Shown: positions 47,275 to 56,742, counted from the stretch's first letter. The stretch: 64,000 nucleotides of DNA from Pseudomonas saponiphila (GCF_900105185.1 NZ_FNTJ01000002.1:1798001-1862000), one strand, 5' to 3'. Numbers and translations are program-made. The notes: a model not told the origin generated them from the sequence alone.

Positions 47275-48225
47275 TCATGTGTCGCGGCCCTGCTCCATCA
47301 ACTCCTGCTCTAACAACCCCTGCTCTAACAACCCCTGCTCTAACAACCAGTGCGCAAAACACTCGGCCGACGGATTGGCTGCGCCTTCGGCGGTCACCAG
47401 CCAGTAGCCGATGTGAGGGCTGTGCAGGGAGGGCAGGTCGAAGGCATCCACCAGGCTGCCTTGGGTGAGGTGGCGCCGAATCAACTGGCGGCGGCCCATG
47501 GCGATGCCTTGGCCGGCCACTGCCGCTTCCACCACGATGTTGTAGTCATGGAGCATGACGCTGGGGTGGGAGCCGAGGTCGATCCTGTTCTGCCTGTTCC
47601 AGTCGTCCCACTCAAACGGCCGGTGGGAACGGGCCATCAGCAAGGTGCCATTGGCCAGGGCACGGGCCTTGAACTCCGGGCTGCACACTGGCGACAGCTG
47701 TTCGGCGAGAAAGCGCCTGGCCTCGACCTTGGGCCAGTTGCCCTTGCCGTAGCGAATGGCCAGGTCGACCTCGGCCCCGGCCACATCCGCCAGGTCGATT
47801 GCCGGCTGCAGTTCCAGCTGGATCTGTGGGTAACGGCGGCTGAAGTCCACCAGGCGCGGGGCCAGCCACAAGGTGGCGAAGGACGCCAGCAGGCCAACGC
47901 GCAGCACCCGCGGCGGTTGCGCGGGCAGCAGTGCCCGGGTGGCGGCGGCGATCTGCTCCAGGGCTGGCTGGATCTGCCGGTAATAGCTGGCGCCTGCGGC
48001 GGTCAGGTCGATGGCGCGGGTACGCCGCACAAACAGTGGCTGGCCCAGGTGCTGTTCGAGCTTGTGCACTTGATGGCTGATCGCGCTCTGGCTGACACAC
48101 AGCTCTCGGGCCGCCTTGCTGAAACTCAGGTGGCGGGCCACGGCCTCGAAGGCGCGCAGGGCCAGTAGGGGGGGCAGGTGCTGGGGCGTTTGCACATCCG
48201 CTTTCCTGTGGGTGGGGGCGGCCAT
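47275..48225 (-). CDS. LysR family regulator, GcvA-like, with C-terminal tandem repeats
   Basis: A 316-residue protein with a winged helix (FEAVARHLSFSKAARELCVSQSAISHQ region, residues about 26-52) and a GcvA-like effector domain. The last 25 residues repeat LLEQG, encoded by a 15-bp tandem repeat. It lies 88 bp upstream of the RidA/aminotransferase pair on the same strand and may regulate it. Confidence 0.88.
   Translation of the reverse strand: MAAPTHRKADVQTPQHLPPLLALRAFEAVARHLSFSKAARELCVSQSAISHQVHKLEQHLGQPLFVRRTRAIDLTAAGASYYRQIQPALEQIAAATRALLPAQPPRVLRVGLLASFATLWLAPRLVDFSRRYPQIQLELQPAIDLADVAGAEVDLAIRYGKGNWPKVEARRFLAEQLSPVCSPEFKARALANGTLLMARSHRPFEWDDWNRQNRIDLGSHPSVMLHDYNIVVEAAVAGQGIAMGRRQLIRRHLTQGSLVDAFDLPSLHSPHIGYWLVTAEGAANPSAECFAHWLLEQGLLEQGLLEQELMEQGRDT
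47303..47347. repeat. 15-bp tandem repeat (three units)
   Basis: The unit CCCTGCTCTAACAAC occurs three times (the first with T for C), inside the 3' end of the LysR gene, encoding LLEQG repeats on the minus strand. Confidence 0.9.
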
Positions 48226-48388
48226 TGTGCGGATAAAAAAACCTTCCGGCAGCGACTTTCTTGCATTCGCGTGGGTCTGATCACTGGTCAGGTGCGGCGC
48301 CGCGTCGCATTATTGGCACATTCGCCAGGGCCGCCGCGGGTTCCAGACCGCGCGGACGATATTGACTTCGAGTGATGCAAGCCAAGCC

Positions 48389-48550
48389 ATGAATCAAGAC
48401 GACAAACTGATCGACCTGACTGCCGAGCGCGCCAAGCGCGTGCATGACCTCAATGAAAAGCGCCTGAACGAAGTGCGCCAGGCATTCGAACAGGCCATGC
48501 CGTTGGGCAAAGCCAAGAAAAAACCGAAAAACAAACCGAAAAAGCGCTGA
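48389..48550 (+). CDS. Small basic protein of unknown function
   Basis: A 53-residue protein MNQDDKLIDLTAERAKRV... ending in a Lys-rich tail (KKKPKNKPKKR). The acidic/helical first half and basic tail suggest nucleic-acid or ribosome binding, which is inference. A small terminator overlaps its end. Confidence 0.65.
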   Translation: MNQDDKLIDLTAERAKRVHDLNEKRLNEVRQAFEQAMPLGKAKKKPKNKPKKR

Positions 48551-48565
48551 ACAGGGCGCTTTTTT
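48541..48565 (+). terminator. Terminator of the small basic protein gene
   Basis: Stem AAGCGC/GCGCTT with an 8-nt loop, then TTTT. The stem begins within the stop region of the gene. Confidence 0.6.
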
Positions 48566-48616
48566 GTTGATACAAGTCAGTTATTCCCCCTTCCTCGCGC
48601 CCACTCATGGGCGACA

Positions 48617-48658
48617 TTGACCCCGGTCAATTTTCCCCGCCGCCTCTTTGGTTAACTT
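48617..48658 (+). promoter_or_regulatory. ANR/FNR box and -10 element before ccoM
   Basis: TTGACCCCGGTCAA at 48617-48630 is a symmetric ANR/FNR-type site (TTGAY-N4-RTCAA). TAACTT at 48653-48658 fits a -10. If transcription starts at about 48665 the box is centred at -41.5, the class II position, 31 bp before the ccoM ATG. This predicts induction under low oxygen. Confidence 0.75.
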
Positions 48659-48695
48659 AGCCCCATCGCAACAGGGCAAGAGCAGGAGGCCAGTC

Positions 48696-48812
48696 ATGTT
48701 TTTCGACAATGTGGTGATCGCCGGAGTGCTGACTGTCGGCCTCATGGTTCTGTTTTTCGCAGGGTTTGGATTCTTCATCTGGAAAGACGCGAATAAGCGT
48801 AAAAAACCTTAA
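48696..48812 (+). CDS. ccoM: cbb3 cytochrome oxidase small subunit CcoM
   Basis: A 38-residue single-helix membrane protein with a GCAGGAGG site. It begins MFFDNVVIAGVLTVGLM and ends FFIWKDANKRKKP. From memory this matches CcoM, the small subunit found in Pseudomonas stutzeri cbb3 oxidase and needed for its assembly or stability. It is not next to ccoNOPQ. The ANR box upstream agrees with a role in micro-oxic respiration. It was found by reading, being too short for usual ORF cutoffs. Confidence 0.78.
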   Translation: MFFDNVVIAGVLTVGLMVLFFAGFGFFIWKDANKRKKP

Positions 48813-48846
48813 GTCTCTCCAGAGCAACGAGCACGCAAGGCATTTT

Positions 48847-48872
48847 GGGCAACTTCGGTTGCCCTTTTTTTT
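48847..48872 (+). terminator. Terminator of ccoM
   Basis: GGGCAAC-TTCG-GTTGCCC followed by eight T, 35 bp after the stop: a textbook intrinsic terminator. Confidence 0.93.
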
Positions 48873-48895
48873 GCCTGCAGAAAAGCGTGAGGCAT

Positions 48896-48930
48896 AAAAA
48901 AAGGTGCGTCCCCGGGGACGCACCTTTTTT
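48896..48930 (-). terminator. pitA terminator, separated from pitA by IS21 copy 2
   Basis: Stem AAGGTGCGTCCCC/GGGGACGCACCTT with A and T runs. The IS21 element begins within the T run, and the other half of the duplicated T run is next to the pitA stop at 51571. Before the insertion the hairpin would have followed pitA by about 18 bp. Confidence 0.85.
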
Positions 48931-49022
48931 GCGGATTTCGGTGAACGTGACCGAGCGTTTCGCTAATACGTGACCGGTGCTTCCACCCCGGTTGCGCGGG
49001 TTCTGGATTGTAATCGCATCGG

Positions 49023-49772
49023 TCACGATGCGGCTTGTTCCTCGGCTTTTTTTCGGCGCAGCGACTCGCCTTTCATCGTCAGTCGGTAGGCGTTGTGCAC
49101 CAGGCGGTCGAGGATGGCATCGGCCAGGGTCGGGTCGTTGATCCAGCCGTGCCAGTGCTCGATGGGCAGTTGGCTCGTCAGGATGGTGGAGCGGCTGCCA
49201 GCGCGGTCGTCGATCACCTCCAGCAGGTCATGCCGGGCTCCTTCCTCCAGCGGGGCTAGCGCCCAGTCGTCCAGCACCAGGACGTCGACCTTTGCCAGCT
49301 GTTGCAGGGTACGGCCGAAGCTGCCGTCGCCATGAGCGATGCGCAGTTGTTCCAGCAGGCGCGGGGTGCGCAGGTACAGGGTGCTATAGCCCTGGCGGCA
49401 GGCCTGGTTGCCCAGGGCGCAGGCCAGCCAGGTTTTGCCGGCACCGGTCGGGCCGGTCAGCAGCAGGTTGTGCTGCTGGCGGATCCAGTCGCCACTGGCC
49501 AGGGTGGCGATCAGACGCTCGTCCAGGGCGCGTCCGGTGCGGCGGTCGAGATCTTCCAGGCAGGCGTTGGCGTACTTGAGCTTGGCCTTCTTGCGCAGCC
49601 GTACCAGGCGCTGGTTGTCACGCCAGGCCAGTTCGCGGTCGAGCAGTAGGCCGAGGCGTTCATCGAAGCTCAGGCTGTGGCTGGCCGGCAGCGTCCATTG
49701 CTCTTCCAGGGCGCGGGCCATGCCGTCCAGGCGTAGCTGGTGCAGTTGATTCAGGGTGTGTTGCGGCATCAT
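49023..49772 (-). CDS. istB: IS21 helper ATPase IstB (copy 2)
   Basis: Identical in translation to the istB of copy 1 (249 residues; Walker [10 protein letters not shown]). Confidence 0.95.
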   Translation of the reverse strand: MMPQHTLNQLHQLRLDGMARALEEQWTLPASHSLSFDERLGLLLDRELAWRDNQRLVRLRKKAKLKYANACLEDLDRRTGRALDERLIATLASGDWIRQQHNLLLTGPTGAGKTWLACALGNQACRQGYSTLYLRTPRLLEQLRIAHGDGSFGRTLQQLAKVDVLVLDDWALAPLEEGARHDLLEVIDDRAGSRSTILTSQLPIEHWHGWINDPTLADAILDRLVHNAYRLTMKGESLRRKKAEEQAAS

Positions 49773-51345
49773 CGAACAGCTCCTGTTGCGGGGGTTGGTA
49801 GTAGTCGGCGCCACGGACGTTCTCGTGGTCGCCGGGTAAGGTCGTTTCGGCGGCACGCTGGGGCAGCGGCTGTTGATCCAGGCCTTGCTGGAGCAGGTTG
49901 CGCACGCTGCGCCCGGTGAAGGCGCGCAGGTGTACGGCACGTTCGGCAGCGGCTTCCAGGCGTGCATTGCCATAGCGCCGGGCCAGCGAGAGCAGGCCGA
50001 GGCAGGCGCGGTAGCCCATCTCCGGGTGCGGCTTGTGGGTCAGTTGGTGATCGATCAGTTGGCGCGTGTAGGGGCCGATCCGCGCGCCCCAGTCGAGCAG
50101 GCGTTGTGGCGTCCATTCGCGATGCGCCTGGTGCGCCGCGGGCATGTGCTCGCGCTGGGTACTGTAAGCGCCGCGTCGCCCCAGCAGCAGGTGGCTGGCC
50201 ACCCGCCGGTTGCCATGCAGCACTTCCAGGGTGTGTGCCGTCAGTCGCACGTCCACGTTCTGCCGGGCCAGGGCGGAGGGCACGCTGTAGAAGCTGCCAT
50301 TGACCTCGATGTGGTAGTCGATGCTGACCTTGCAGCGCTTGAAGGTGGCGACCTCGTAGGGATGCACCGGCAGCGCTCGCAAGGCCGGGCGATCCAGGCG
50401 CTCGAACCAGTCGCGCCGGCAGCCATCGAGCCGCTTGAACGGGCGCCGATTCAGATCCTCCAGCAGCTCGGCGATGGCCTGGTTAAGCGCATGCAGGCTG
50501 AAGAACTGCCGATGGCGCAGCCGCGCCATGATCCAGCGCTCGACCACCTGCACCGCCACCTCGGCCTTGGCCTTGTCCTGAGGCTTGCGTGGCCGTGCCG
50601 GCAGGATCACCGTCTGGTAATGACGCGCGCACTCCAGCGTGGCCCGGTTCAGGCCCGGCTCGTAGCGATCCGGCTGGGCGACCAGGGCGCGCGGATTGTC
50701 CGGCACAACCATTTCCGGCACGCCGCCAAAGTAGGTCAGAGCCTGGCCCAGCGAGGTCAGCCAGTCCACCTGGGTTTCGCCTGGCGTCGCGCAGGCATAG
50801 GTGTAATTCGAGGCGCCCAGGGCGGCGACGAAGATGTGCGCCCGGCGCACTTCGCCGGTGGCCGGGTCGACCACCGGCAGCGTCGGCCCGGCATAGTCGA
50901 TGAATAGCTTCTCGCCCGCACGGTGCAGCTGACGCATCGAACGTTTGAGCGTCTGGGCGTAGCGCCGGTAGTGCTCGACGAACTGGGTGTAGCGGTAGGT
51001 CGGCTGGCCCGCATGCGCGGCGAGATATTCCTCCCACAGCAGCTGCAAGGTCACGCCCTTGCGTCGCAACTCGCGGTGGATGCTCAGCACATCGGGCAGC
51101 ACTCGCTCACCGCGCGGCTTGTTCGTCGACGTCGGTGCAAACAAGGCGGCCGCCAGCGCGGCCTCGTCCATGGCCACCAGCGCCGGCCAGTCCAGCCCGG
51201 CCACCCGCGCCGCCGCGATGTACTTGCTAACCACGCCCTTGGACAGCTGCAAGGCACGGGCAATCTTCTCGTGGGACAAGCCGGCCTCAAACTTGAGGCG
51301 CAGACATTCTTTGATGTTTCGCATGGCTACTCGCGGCGCCGCCAT
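49660..51345 (-). CDS. istA: IS21 transposase IstA (copy 2)
   Basis: Identical in translation to the istA of copy 1 (561 residues) and overlapping istB by the same 113 nt. In this position it could also be reached by read-through transcripts from pitA. Confidence 0.95.
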   Translation of the reverse strand: MAAPRVAMRNIKECLRLKFEAGLSHEKIARALQLSKGVVSKYIAAARVAGLDWPALVAMDEAALAAALFAPTSTNKPRGERVLPDVLSIHRELRRKGVTLQLLWEEYLAAHAGQPTYRYTQFVEHYRRYAQTLKRSMRQLHRAGEKLFIDYAGPTLPVVDPATGEVRRAHIFVAALGASNYTYACATPGETQVDWLTSLGQALTYFGGVPEMVVPDNPRALVAQPDRYEPGLNRATLECARHYQTVILPARPRKPQDKAKAEVAVQVVERWIMARLRHRQFFSLHALNQAIAELLEDLNRRPFKRLDGCRRDWFERLDRPALRALPVHPYEVATFKRCKVSIDYHIEVNGSFYSVPSALARQNVDVRLTAHTLEVLHGNRRVASHLLLGRRGAYSTQREHMPAAHQAHREWTPQRLLDWGARIGPYTRQLIDHQLTHKPHPEMGYRACLGLLSLARRYGNARLEAAAERAVHLRAFTGRSVRNLLQQGLDQQPLPQRAAETTLPGDHENVRGADYYQPPQQELFDDAATHPESTAPATPGRHGPRPGRAMDAAGQPQPELR

Positions 51346-51595
51346 CTTCCTCTCCCGAAATCGGTCGAGGATGGCGGCGCATCAGGTCATGCGCAACGAA
51401 GGGGAAGGCTTTCGCTAAGTCGTGACCGGCGATTTCGGTAAGCCGTGACCACCTGTTTCGGAACAGGCGGAAAATCGGTCACGTTGCTACCGAAATGAGC
51501 GGTCACGCGTTAGCGAAATGACCGGTCACGATCAACCGAAACGGCCGGTCACGGTGCTCCGAAATCCGCACCTTTTTTATTCTCGGACCGGTGGA

Positions 51596-53071
51596 TCAGG
51601 TGCCCAGGACCTTCGACGCCGCCCAGAACAGGCCGGCCGACAGGGCCACCGTGGCCGGCAGAGTCAGCACCCAGGCCAGCAGGATGGTCTTCACCGTGCC
51701 GCCTTGCAGGCCGCTCTTGTTGGCGACCATGGTCCCGGCCACGCCGGAGGAGAGCACGTGGGTGGTGGACACCGGCAGGCTGAAGATATTCGCCAGGCCG
51801 ATCAGGCCCGCAGCGGTGATCTGTGCCGACATGCCCTGAGCGTAGGTCATGCCCTGTTTGCCGATCTTCTCGCCAATGGTCAGCACCACGCGCTTCCAGC
51901 CGATCATGGTGCCCAGGCCCAGTGCCAGGGCCACCGCCAGGATCACCCAGAACGGCGCGTACTCGGTGGTGGCGGTCAGGTCCTTGCGCAGCTTGTCCAG
52001 GTCGGCCTTTTCACGGGCTGCCAGGTCCGGCAGTTTGCCCACCTTCTTCGCCGTATCGTCCAGGCACAGCAGGTAGCGACGCACTTCGATGCGGCTCTCC
52101 GGCGACAGCGAGTGGTAATCGGCGACACCATTGAGGCTGCTCAGCAGGGCGCTGATGGTCGGCTCGGTTTGTTGCGGATTGCAGCGGAACTTGCCCGGCA
52201 GGTCGTCTTTCACGCTCTTGCCCAAGGCCAGGAATTCGCCCAGGGAGTCGTGGTTGCGCTCATAGAACTGGCTCAGGTGCAGGGTCGCGTCGCGGGTCCG
52301 CTCGATCTGGTAGGTGGTGCTGTTGAGGTCCAGCACGAATTGCGCGGGGACGATACCGATCAGCACCAGCATGATCAGGCCAATGCCCTTCTGACCGTCG
52401 TTGGAACCGTGGACGAAGCTCACGGCCATGGCCGAGATCACCAGGACCAGACGGTTCCAGAACGGTGGGTGCTTCTTGTCATCGATCTTGCGTCGCTGTT
52501 CCGGGGTCTTGTGCATCTTGGAGATCGGCCGCCACCATTTCAGGCCGATCAGCACCAGTGCGGCAATCAGGAAGCCGGCCATTGGCGAGAACACCAGGGA
52601 AGCGCCGATATCGATCGCTTTCTGCCAGTTCACGCCGTCCCCCAGAGGGATGTCGTTGAGCAGGGCATTGGCCAGGCCGACACCGAGGATCGAGCCGATC
52701 AGGGTGTGGGAACTGGAGGCCGGGATGCCGAAATACCAGGTGCCCAGGTTCCAGGCGATGGCCGCCGCCAGCAGCGAGAAGACCATGGCCAGACCGTGGC
52801 CGGTGTTGACATTGATCAGCAGTTCCACCGGCAGCAGGTGGACGATGGCATAGGCCACGCCGACCCCGCCCAGCAGCACACCGAGAAAATTGAATACACC
52901 GGAAAAGAATACGGCCAGGTGCGGCGGCATGGCTTTGGTGTAGATAACAGTGGCAACCGCATTAGCGGTGTCATGAAAGCCGTTGATGAACTCGTAGGCG
53001 AGGACAAAAGCCAGGGCGAGCAAGAGGCTCACAAGCACCCAAGCATCCAGTCCGCTGAATAAATCGATCAT
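51596..53071 (-). CDS. pitA: Low-affinity inorganic phosphate transporter PitA
   Basis: A 491-residue inner-membrane phosphate/metal-phosphate symporter. The two inverted PHO4 repeats are seen as FINGFHDTANAVATVIYTKAM (about 28-48) and FVHGSNDGQKGIGLIMLVL, with paired GIPASSSHTLIG and LPVSTTHVLSS motifs. A soluble loop of about 150 residues separates the halves, as in E. coli PitA. No Pho box was recognised upstream. Its terminator is displaced 2.6 kb by IS21 copy 2. Confidence 0.95.
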   Translation of the reverse strand: MIDLFSGLDAWVLVSLLLALAFVLAYEFINGFHDTANAVATVIYTKAMPPHLAVFFSGVFNFLGVLLGGVGVAYAIVHLLPVELLINVNTGHGLAMVFSLLAAAIAWNLGTWYFGIPASSSHTLIGSILGVGLANALLNDIPLGDGVNWQKAIDIGASLVFSPMAGFLIAALVLIGLKWWRPISKMHKTPEQRRKIDDKKHPPFWNRLVLVISAMAVSFVHGSNDGQKGIGLIMLVLIGIVPAQFVLDLNSTTYQIERTRDATLHLSQFYERNHDSLGEFLALGKSVKDDLPGKFRCNPQQTEPTISALLSSLNGVADYHSLSPESRIEVRRYLLCLDDTAKKVGKLPDLAAREKADLDKLRKDLTATTEYAPFWVILAVALALGLGTMIGWKRVVLTIGEKIGKQGMTYAQGMSAQITAAGLIGLANIFSLPVSTTHVLSSGVAGTMVANKSGLQGGTVKTILLAWVLTLPATVALSAGLFWAASKVLGT

Positions 53072-53447
53072 GAAGGTTTTCTGACCCGGTCATAAGGGGG
53101 CGCGATTATGCCAGAAAACCCTGGTAATCAATGCACAAGGTGCTCACCGGTAACATTCTTCAACGAAAAAACTGACCCAGAGCAGAGTTTTTGTCGATTC
53201 TCTTCGAGCCCGGCAACCCATTGAGTTTATTGGGTTTGGGCGCGATGAGCGCGGGTTCGACCGGCGTGAAGCAAAGGTTAAAACGATCGTATTAAATTTC
53301 AGCGAAAGGGCCTGCCGGGTGCCAATTCTCGTCCGGATGGGACAAGGTGGCGAAGGGCCCGGGGTGGCGAGCATCAATAGTCTGCCAGGCCGCCGAGATC
53401 ATCGTGCGGACCAGCGAGCAAGCCCTATGAAAGTCAGGCCGCCAGCA
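53072..53447. other. Gap upstream of pitA, no gene recognised
   Basis: A 376-bp stretch holding the pitA promoter region. Frames here have no family pattern. A weak dyad AACCCA...TGGGTT at about 53217-53238 is the only structure seen. Confidence 0.5.
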
Positions 53448-53648
53448 TTATGGCTGTTCGGCCTTGAGCTCTTTTTCCATCTTTTGCAGTTCTTGCATGA
53501 AAGCCTGGTCGCGAATAGTTGCGCGTTTGCGCCAGGGTTTGCGTTCCGGTTCAGGCTGGGCGGCATAGCGGGTGATCTCGCCGCCGTAAACTTCCTTGTA
53601 ACGTTGTTCCTGGCGCTCAAGTTCCGCGCGCAGTTCGTCTTTCGTCAC
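53448..53648 (-). CDS. Small hypothetical protein
   Basis: A 66-residue protein starting at GTG ([15 protein letters not shown]) behind TTAGGTAA. Strongly helical, charged at both ends, with Pro/Arg-rich middle ([17 protein letters not shown]). No recognised domain. Codon use looks real and the frame fills the gap, but support is limited. Confidence 0.6.
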   Translation of the reverse strand: MTKDELRAELERQEQRYKEVYGGEITRYAAQPEPERKPWRKRATIRDQAFMQELQKMEKELKAEQP

Positions 53649-54132
53649 AGTGTTACCTAATTGAGTAAAGGTCCATTCCGGTGCAACGCATTGCCTGTGG
53701 GCGACTATAAGAATCCGAATCGAGCCTCTGGGGCTGCTGATTCCTGATCCGTTCTAGCGTGCCTTTTGTTGCATGCGGCCACGTCACCGGATGAAGACAA
53801 CTGTCGTAGCAACAGTAGTGCTGGTTGCAAGCGGATTGGCCGAAACTGGTTTGAGGTCAAGCGCTTGCGACAGGTGATCGATTACAGCCTAGTGTCACCT
53901 GGACGAGGGGGAGCGGGACTCACTCCGTGTTCCTCGCTCGTGCAGTATAGCCGCGGCGAAGAATAACTCTATGGGCGACAAGTTTAAAATAGCCAACTTC
54001 ATTGTGAGCATTTTGTGACACGAAAGTTCGAAACACTTCCTACTCGATGCTTCCTGTTTTCGTACTCGACCAATGGAATTCTAGATGGGGCGTCGCTGCT
54101 CTTTATACAAGTGGCGAATGGAAAAACATCGC
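53649..54132. other. Gap left of the IS1380 element, no gene recognised
   Basis: A 484-bp stretch of lower GC content than its surroundings, especially 53960-54120. Small frames on both strands show no family pattern. It could be a decayed remnant or foreign DNA brought with the IS. Confidence 0.45.
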
Positions 54133-55701
54133 CTAGCCCGGATTTCTCATGACCGCATAAACAAAAACGGCTGAAAGCCTTATGATTCTTGTCGCCAAAC
54201 AAAGCCCCATAAGTCTTCAGCCGCGCACAAAATGCTACCAGAAAAACTCCACTTTTCACCCCTCTCTCGCCGCCTCGTCGAGGCCTCTTTCACCGGTGGT
54301 CACATCACCTCGGATGCGGGCTTGTTGCTGCTGCGCGAGGTCGACCGGCAACATGGCTTGACCCGCCGCCTGGCCAAAATCGTTCCCGATCGGCGTGATC
54401 CTGGGCGTGTCCAGCATGGACTGCAGACACTGCTCGCCCAGCGTATCTATGCACTGGCCGCCGGCTACGAGGATCTCAACGATCATGACGGCCTGCGCCA
54501 TGACTACGCGCTGCAGACTGCGGTCAACCGCCTGCAACCGCTGGCCGGCAAATCCACTCTGGGGCGCCTGGAACAGCAAGCCGATCGCGAAACGGTGGTG
54601 CAAGCCCATCGCCTGCTGTGGGAGCACTTCATCGCCCAGCATGACCAGGCGCCGGCTGAGATCGTGCTCGACTTCGATGCGACCGATGTGCCGGTGCATG
54701 GTGATCAGGAAGGGCGCTTCTTCCATGGCTATTACGACCATTACTGCTTCCTGCCGCTCTATGTGTTCTGTGGTCGCCATCTGCTGGTGAGCTATTTGCG
54801 CCCGAGCAACATCGATGGCGCCCGACACAGTTGGGCCATCCTGGCACTGCTGGTCAAGTTCATTCGCCGCTTCTGGCCAGAGACCCGCATCGTGTTCCGC
54901 GGTGACGGCGGTTTTTGCCGACATCGCATGCTCGACTGGTGTGACCGCAAGCAGGTGGATTATGTGGTGGGTCTGGCCCGCAACACCCGCCTGCAGCGGA
55001 TGGCGGCGCCGGCCATGCAAGCTGTCGCCGAGGCCTACCAAGAAACCGGGCAGAAGATGTCCGGCGTGTATCGCTTCCTCTATCAGGCCGGTAGTTGGCG
55101 TAGGCGCCGCCTGGTCGTGTCGCGCCTGGAACATGGCGAGCAGGGTGCCAATCCACGCTTCATCGTCGTGTCCCGCTTTGCCGAGGATGCTGCCCAGCAG
55201 TACTACGAAGACTACTGCGGCCGTGGCGACATGGAGAATCGGATCAAGGACCAACAGTTGGATCTGTTCGCCGACCGCACCTCCAGCCCACGCTGGTGGA
55301 CCAACCAGTGGCGGCTGATGCTGTCGGCCTTTGCCTATGTGCTGTTCGAACGGCTACGCGATCATCTCCAGGGCACCGCATTGGCGCGCATGAGCATCCA
55401 TAACCTGCGCTTGAAACTGCTCAAGATCGGTGCGGTGATCATTCGCAACAGCCGGCGCATCCGCGTGCTGATCAGCGAGGCCTATCCGCATCAGGAACTC
55501 TTTGCGGGGCTGGTTGCCCGCCTCAAGCCGACCTGAACAGGCGGGCGCCCCCGGCCCGGCTCAATGGGGGAAAGGGGGCAGTGCGCCCCATACGCGGGAA
55601 TTGAATAAAAAACGATCAATTTTTAGCGGTGGAAGGCAGGTTGTTGATACACCGAGGCTTCACCGGCCACGCCTGCCGGCCTCATGAGAAATCCGGGCTA
55701 G
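54133..55701 (+). mobile_element. IS1380-family insertion sequence
   Basis: A 1,569-bp element bounded by perfect 20-bp inverted repeats CTAGCCCGGATTTCTCATGA (54133-54152 and 55682-55701). It carries one transposase. The flanks (…TCGC and AGCA…) do not show the 4-bp direct repeat usual for the family. It lies between the small hypothetical gene and the pcaR promoter. Confidence 0.88.
54232..55536 (+). CDS. IS1380 family transposase
   Basis: A 434-residue DDE transposase. Candidate catalytic acids: LDFDATDVPVHG, VFRGDGGFCR and RGDMENRIKD. The start LHFSPLSRRLVEASFTGGHITSDAGLLLLRE region and C-terminal PHQELFAGL are typical of the family. It is intact, so the element may be active. Confidence 0.93.
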   Translation: MLPEKLHFSPLSRRLVEASFTGGHITSDAGLLLLREVDRQHGLTRRLAKIVPDRRDPGRVQHGLQTLLAQRIYALAAGYEDLNDHDGLRHDYALQTAVNRLQPLAGKSTLGRLEQQADRETVVQAHRLLWEHFIAQHDQAPAEIVLDFDATDVPVHGDQEGRFFHGYYDHYCFLPLYVFCGRHLLVSYLRPSNIDGARHSWAILALLVKFIRRFWPETRIVFRGDGGFCRHRMLDWCDRKQVDYVVGLARNTRLQRMAAPAMQAVAEAYQETGQKMSGVYRFLYQAGSWRRRRLVVSRLEHGEQGANPRFIVVSRFAEDAAQQYYEDYCGRGDMENRIKDQQLDLFADRTSSPRWWTNQWRLMLSAFAYVLFERLRDHLQGTALARMSIHNLRLKLLKIGAVIIRNSRRIRVLISEAYPHQELFAGLVARLKPT

Positions 55702-55784
55702 AGCAAGCTTTGGCTGGCGATTATTACTATGAGTTTTTGCAATAAAAGAGTGCGAGGGAGGGAGGTGTCCTCAAGCGCCGCAGA

Positions 55785-55818
55785 TTGCGATTATCGGTCG
55801 TCGGTTCGATAATCGCCC
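55785..55818. promoter_or_regulatory. PcaR-like operator upstream of pcaR
   Basis: GCGATTATCGGTC and GGTTCGATAATCGC form an imperfect inverted repeat, each half close to the PcaR box GTTCGATAATCGCAC remembered from P. putida. It lies about 80 bp before the pcaR ATG and predicts autoregulation. Confidence 0.65.
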
Positions 55819-55896
55819 AATGTTGCCGCTGGTAGCTTGTGCTGTCTCTCCAATACGGCTTGTAATACGGCCGAATTTTGTCGCGGGGAACCTGAA

Positions 55897-56739
55897 ATGA
55901 ACGATCAGATGCGTAACTCCTTTACCTCGGTGGCGCCACCGATCGTGGCTTCGGCGGCGAAGAGGATTCAGGCGTTGACCGGTGACCCGGATTTCATGAC
56001 TTCTCTGGCCCGCGGTCTGGCCGTGGTGCAGGCCTTCCAGGAGCGCAAGCGCCACCTGACCATCGCCCAGATCAGCCATCGCACGGAAATTCCCCGGGCC
56101 GCGGTGCGTCGTTGCCTGCACACCCTGATCAAGCTGGGCTACGCCACAACTGACGGGCGTACCTATTCGCTGCTGCCCAAGGTGCTGACCCTGGGCCATG
56201 CCTACCTGTCGTCGACGCCCCTGGCGGTTTCCGCGCAACCCTATCTGGACCGCATGAGCGAGCAGCTCCACGAAGCCTGCAACATGGCCACTCTGGAAGG
56301 CGACGACATTCTCTACATCGCCCGTTCCGCCACCACCCAGCGCCTGATTTCCGTGGACCTGTCGGTCGGCGGGCGCTTGCCGGCCTATTGCACGTCCATG
56401 GGGCGCATCCTGCTGGCGGCCCTGGACGACTCTTCGCTGCACGAATACCTGGAGCACGCCGACCTGCAGGCCAAGACCAGCCGCACCCTGCATACACCGG
56501 AAGCCTTGCTGGAATGCCTGCAACAAGTGCGTCAGCAAGGCTGGTGCATCGTCGACCAGGAGCTGGAGCAGGGGCTGCGTTCCATCGCGGTGCCGGTGTA
56601 CGACGCCTCGGGCCAGGTGCTGGCGGCATTGAACGTCAGCACCCACGCCGGCCGGGTCAGCCGCGCCGAGTTGGAACAGCGTTTCTTGCCCGGCCTGCTG
56701 AGCGCCAGCCGCGATCTGAGCGCCCAGCTGTTTGCTTAA
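55897..56739 (+). CDS. pcaR: IclR family regulator PcaR of the beta-ketoadipate pathway
   Basis: A 280-residue protein starting at MNDQMRNSFTS behind CGGGGAAC. An N-terminal winged helix (SLARGLAVVQAFQERKR, TIAQISHRTEIPRAAVRRCL; about 35-75) and a C-terminal effector domain (TLEGDDILYIARSATTQ, LPAYCTSMGRILLA). PcaR activates pca genes with 3-oxoadipate as inducer. The start of the pca cluster and PcaR-like boxes nearby support the name. Confidence 0.93.
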   Translation: MNDQMRNSFTSVAPPIVASAAKRIQALTGDPDFMTSLARGLAVVQAFQERKRHLTIAQISHRTEIPRAAVRRCLHTLIKLGYATTDGRTYSLLPKVLTLGHAYLSSTPLAVSAQPYLDRMSEQLHEACNMATLEGDDILYIARSATTQRLISVDLSVGGRLPAYCTSMGRILLAALDDSSLHEYLEHADLQAKTSRTLHTPEALLECLQQVRQQGWCIVDQELEQGLRSIAVPVYDASGQVLAALNVSTHAGRVSRAELEQRFLPGLLSASRDLSAQLFA

Positions 56740-56742
56740 GCT

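Larger units (their letters stand above)
48930..51570 (-). mobile_element. IS21-family insertion sequence, copy 2
   Basis: A 2,641-bp element, inverted relative to copy 1, with the same TGCGGATTTCGG/CCGAAATCCGCA ends and identical encoded proteins. The 7-bp target duplication is CCTTTTT (48923-48929 and 51571-51577). The insertion lies in the T run of the pitA terminator, and istA/istB point the same way as pitA. Confidence 0.95.

Noticed and set aside
47303..47347. Possible CRISPR-like repeat array
   Set aside because: The 15-bp units are contiguous without spacers and lie inside a coding frame.
53766..53966. 66-codon plus-strand ORF in the gap left of the IS1380 element
   Set aside because: No ribosome site, irregular composition and no recognisable motif.
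53999..54259. 86-codon minus-strand ORF crossing the IS1380 left end
   Set aside because: Part of it lies in the inverted repeat of the element and the rest in low-GC sequence without a family pattern or ribosome site.
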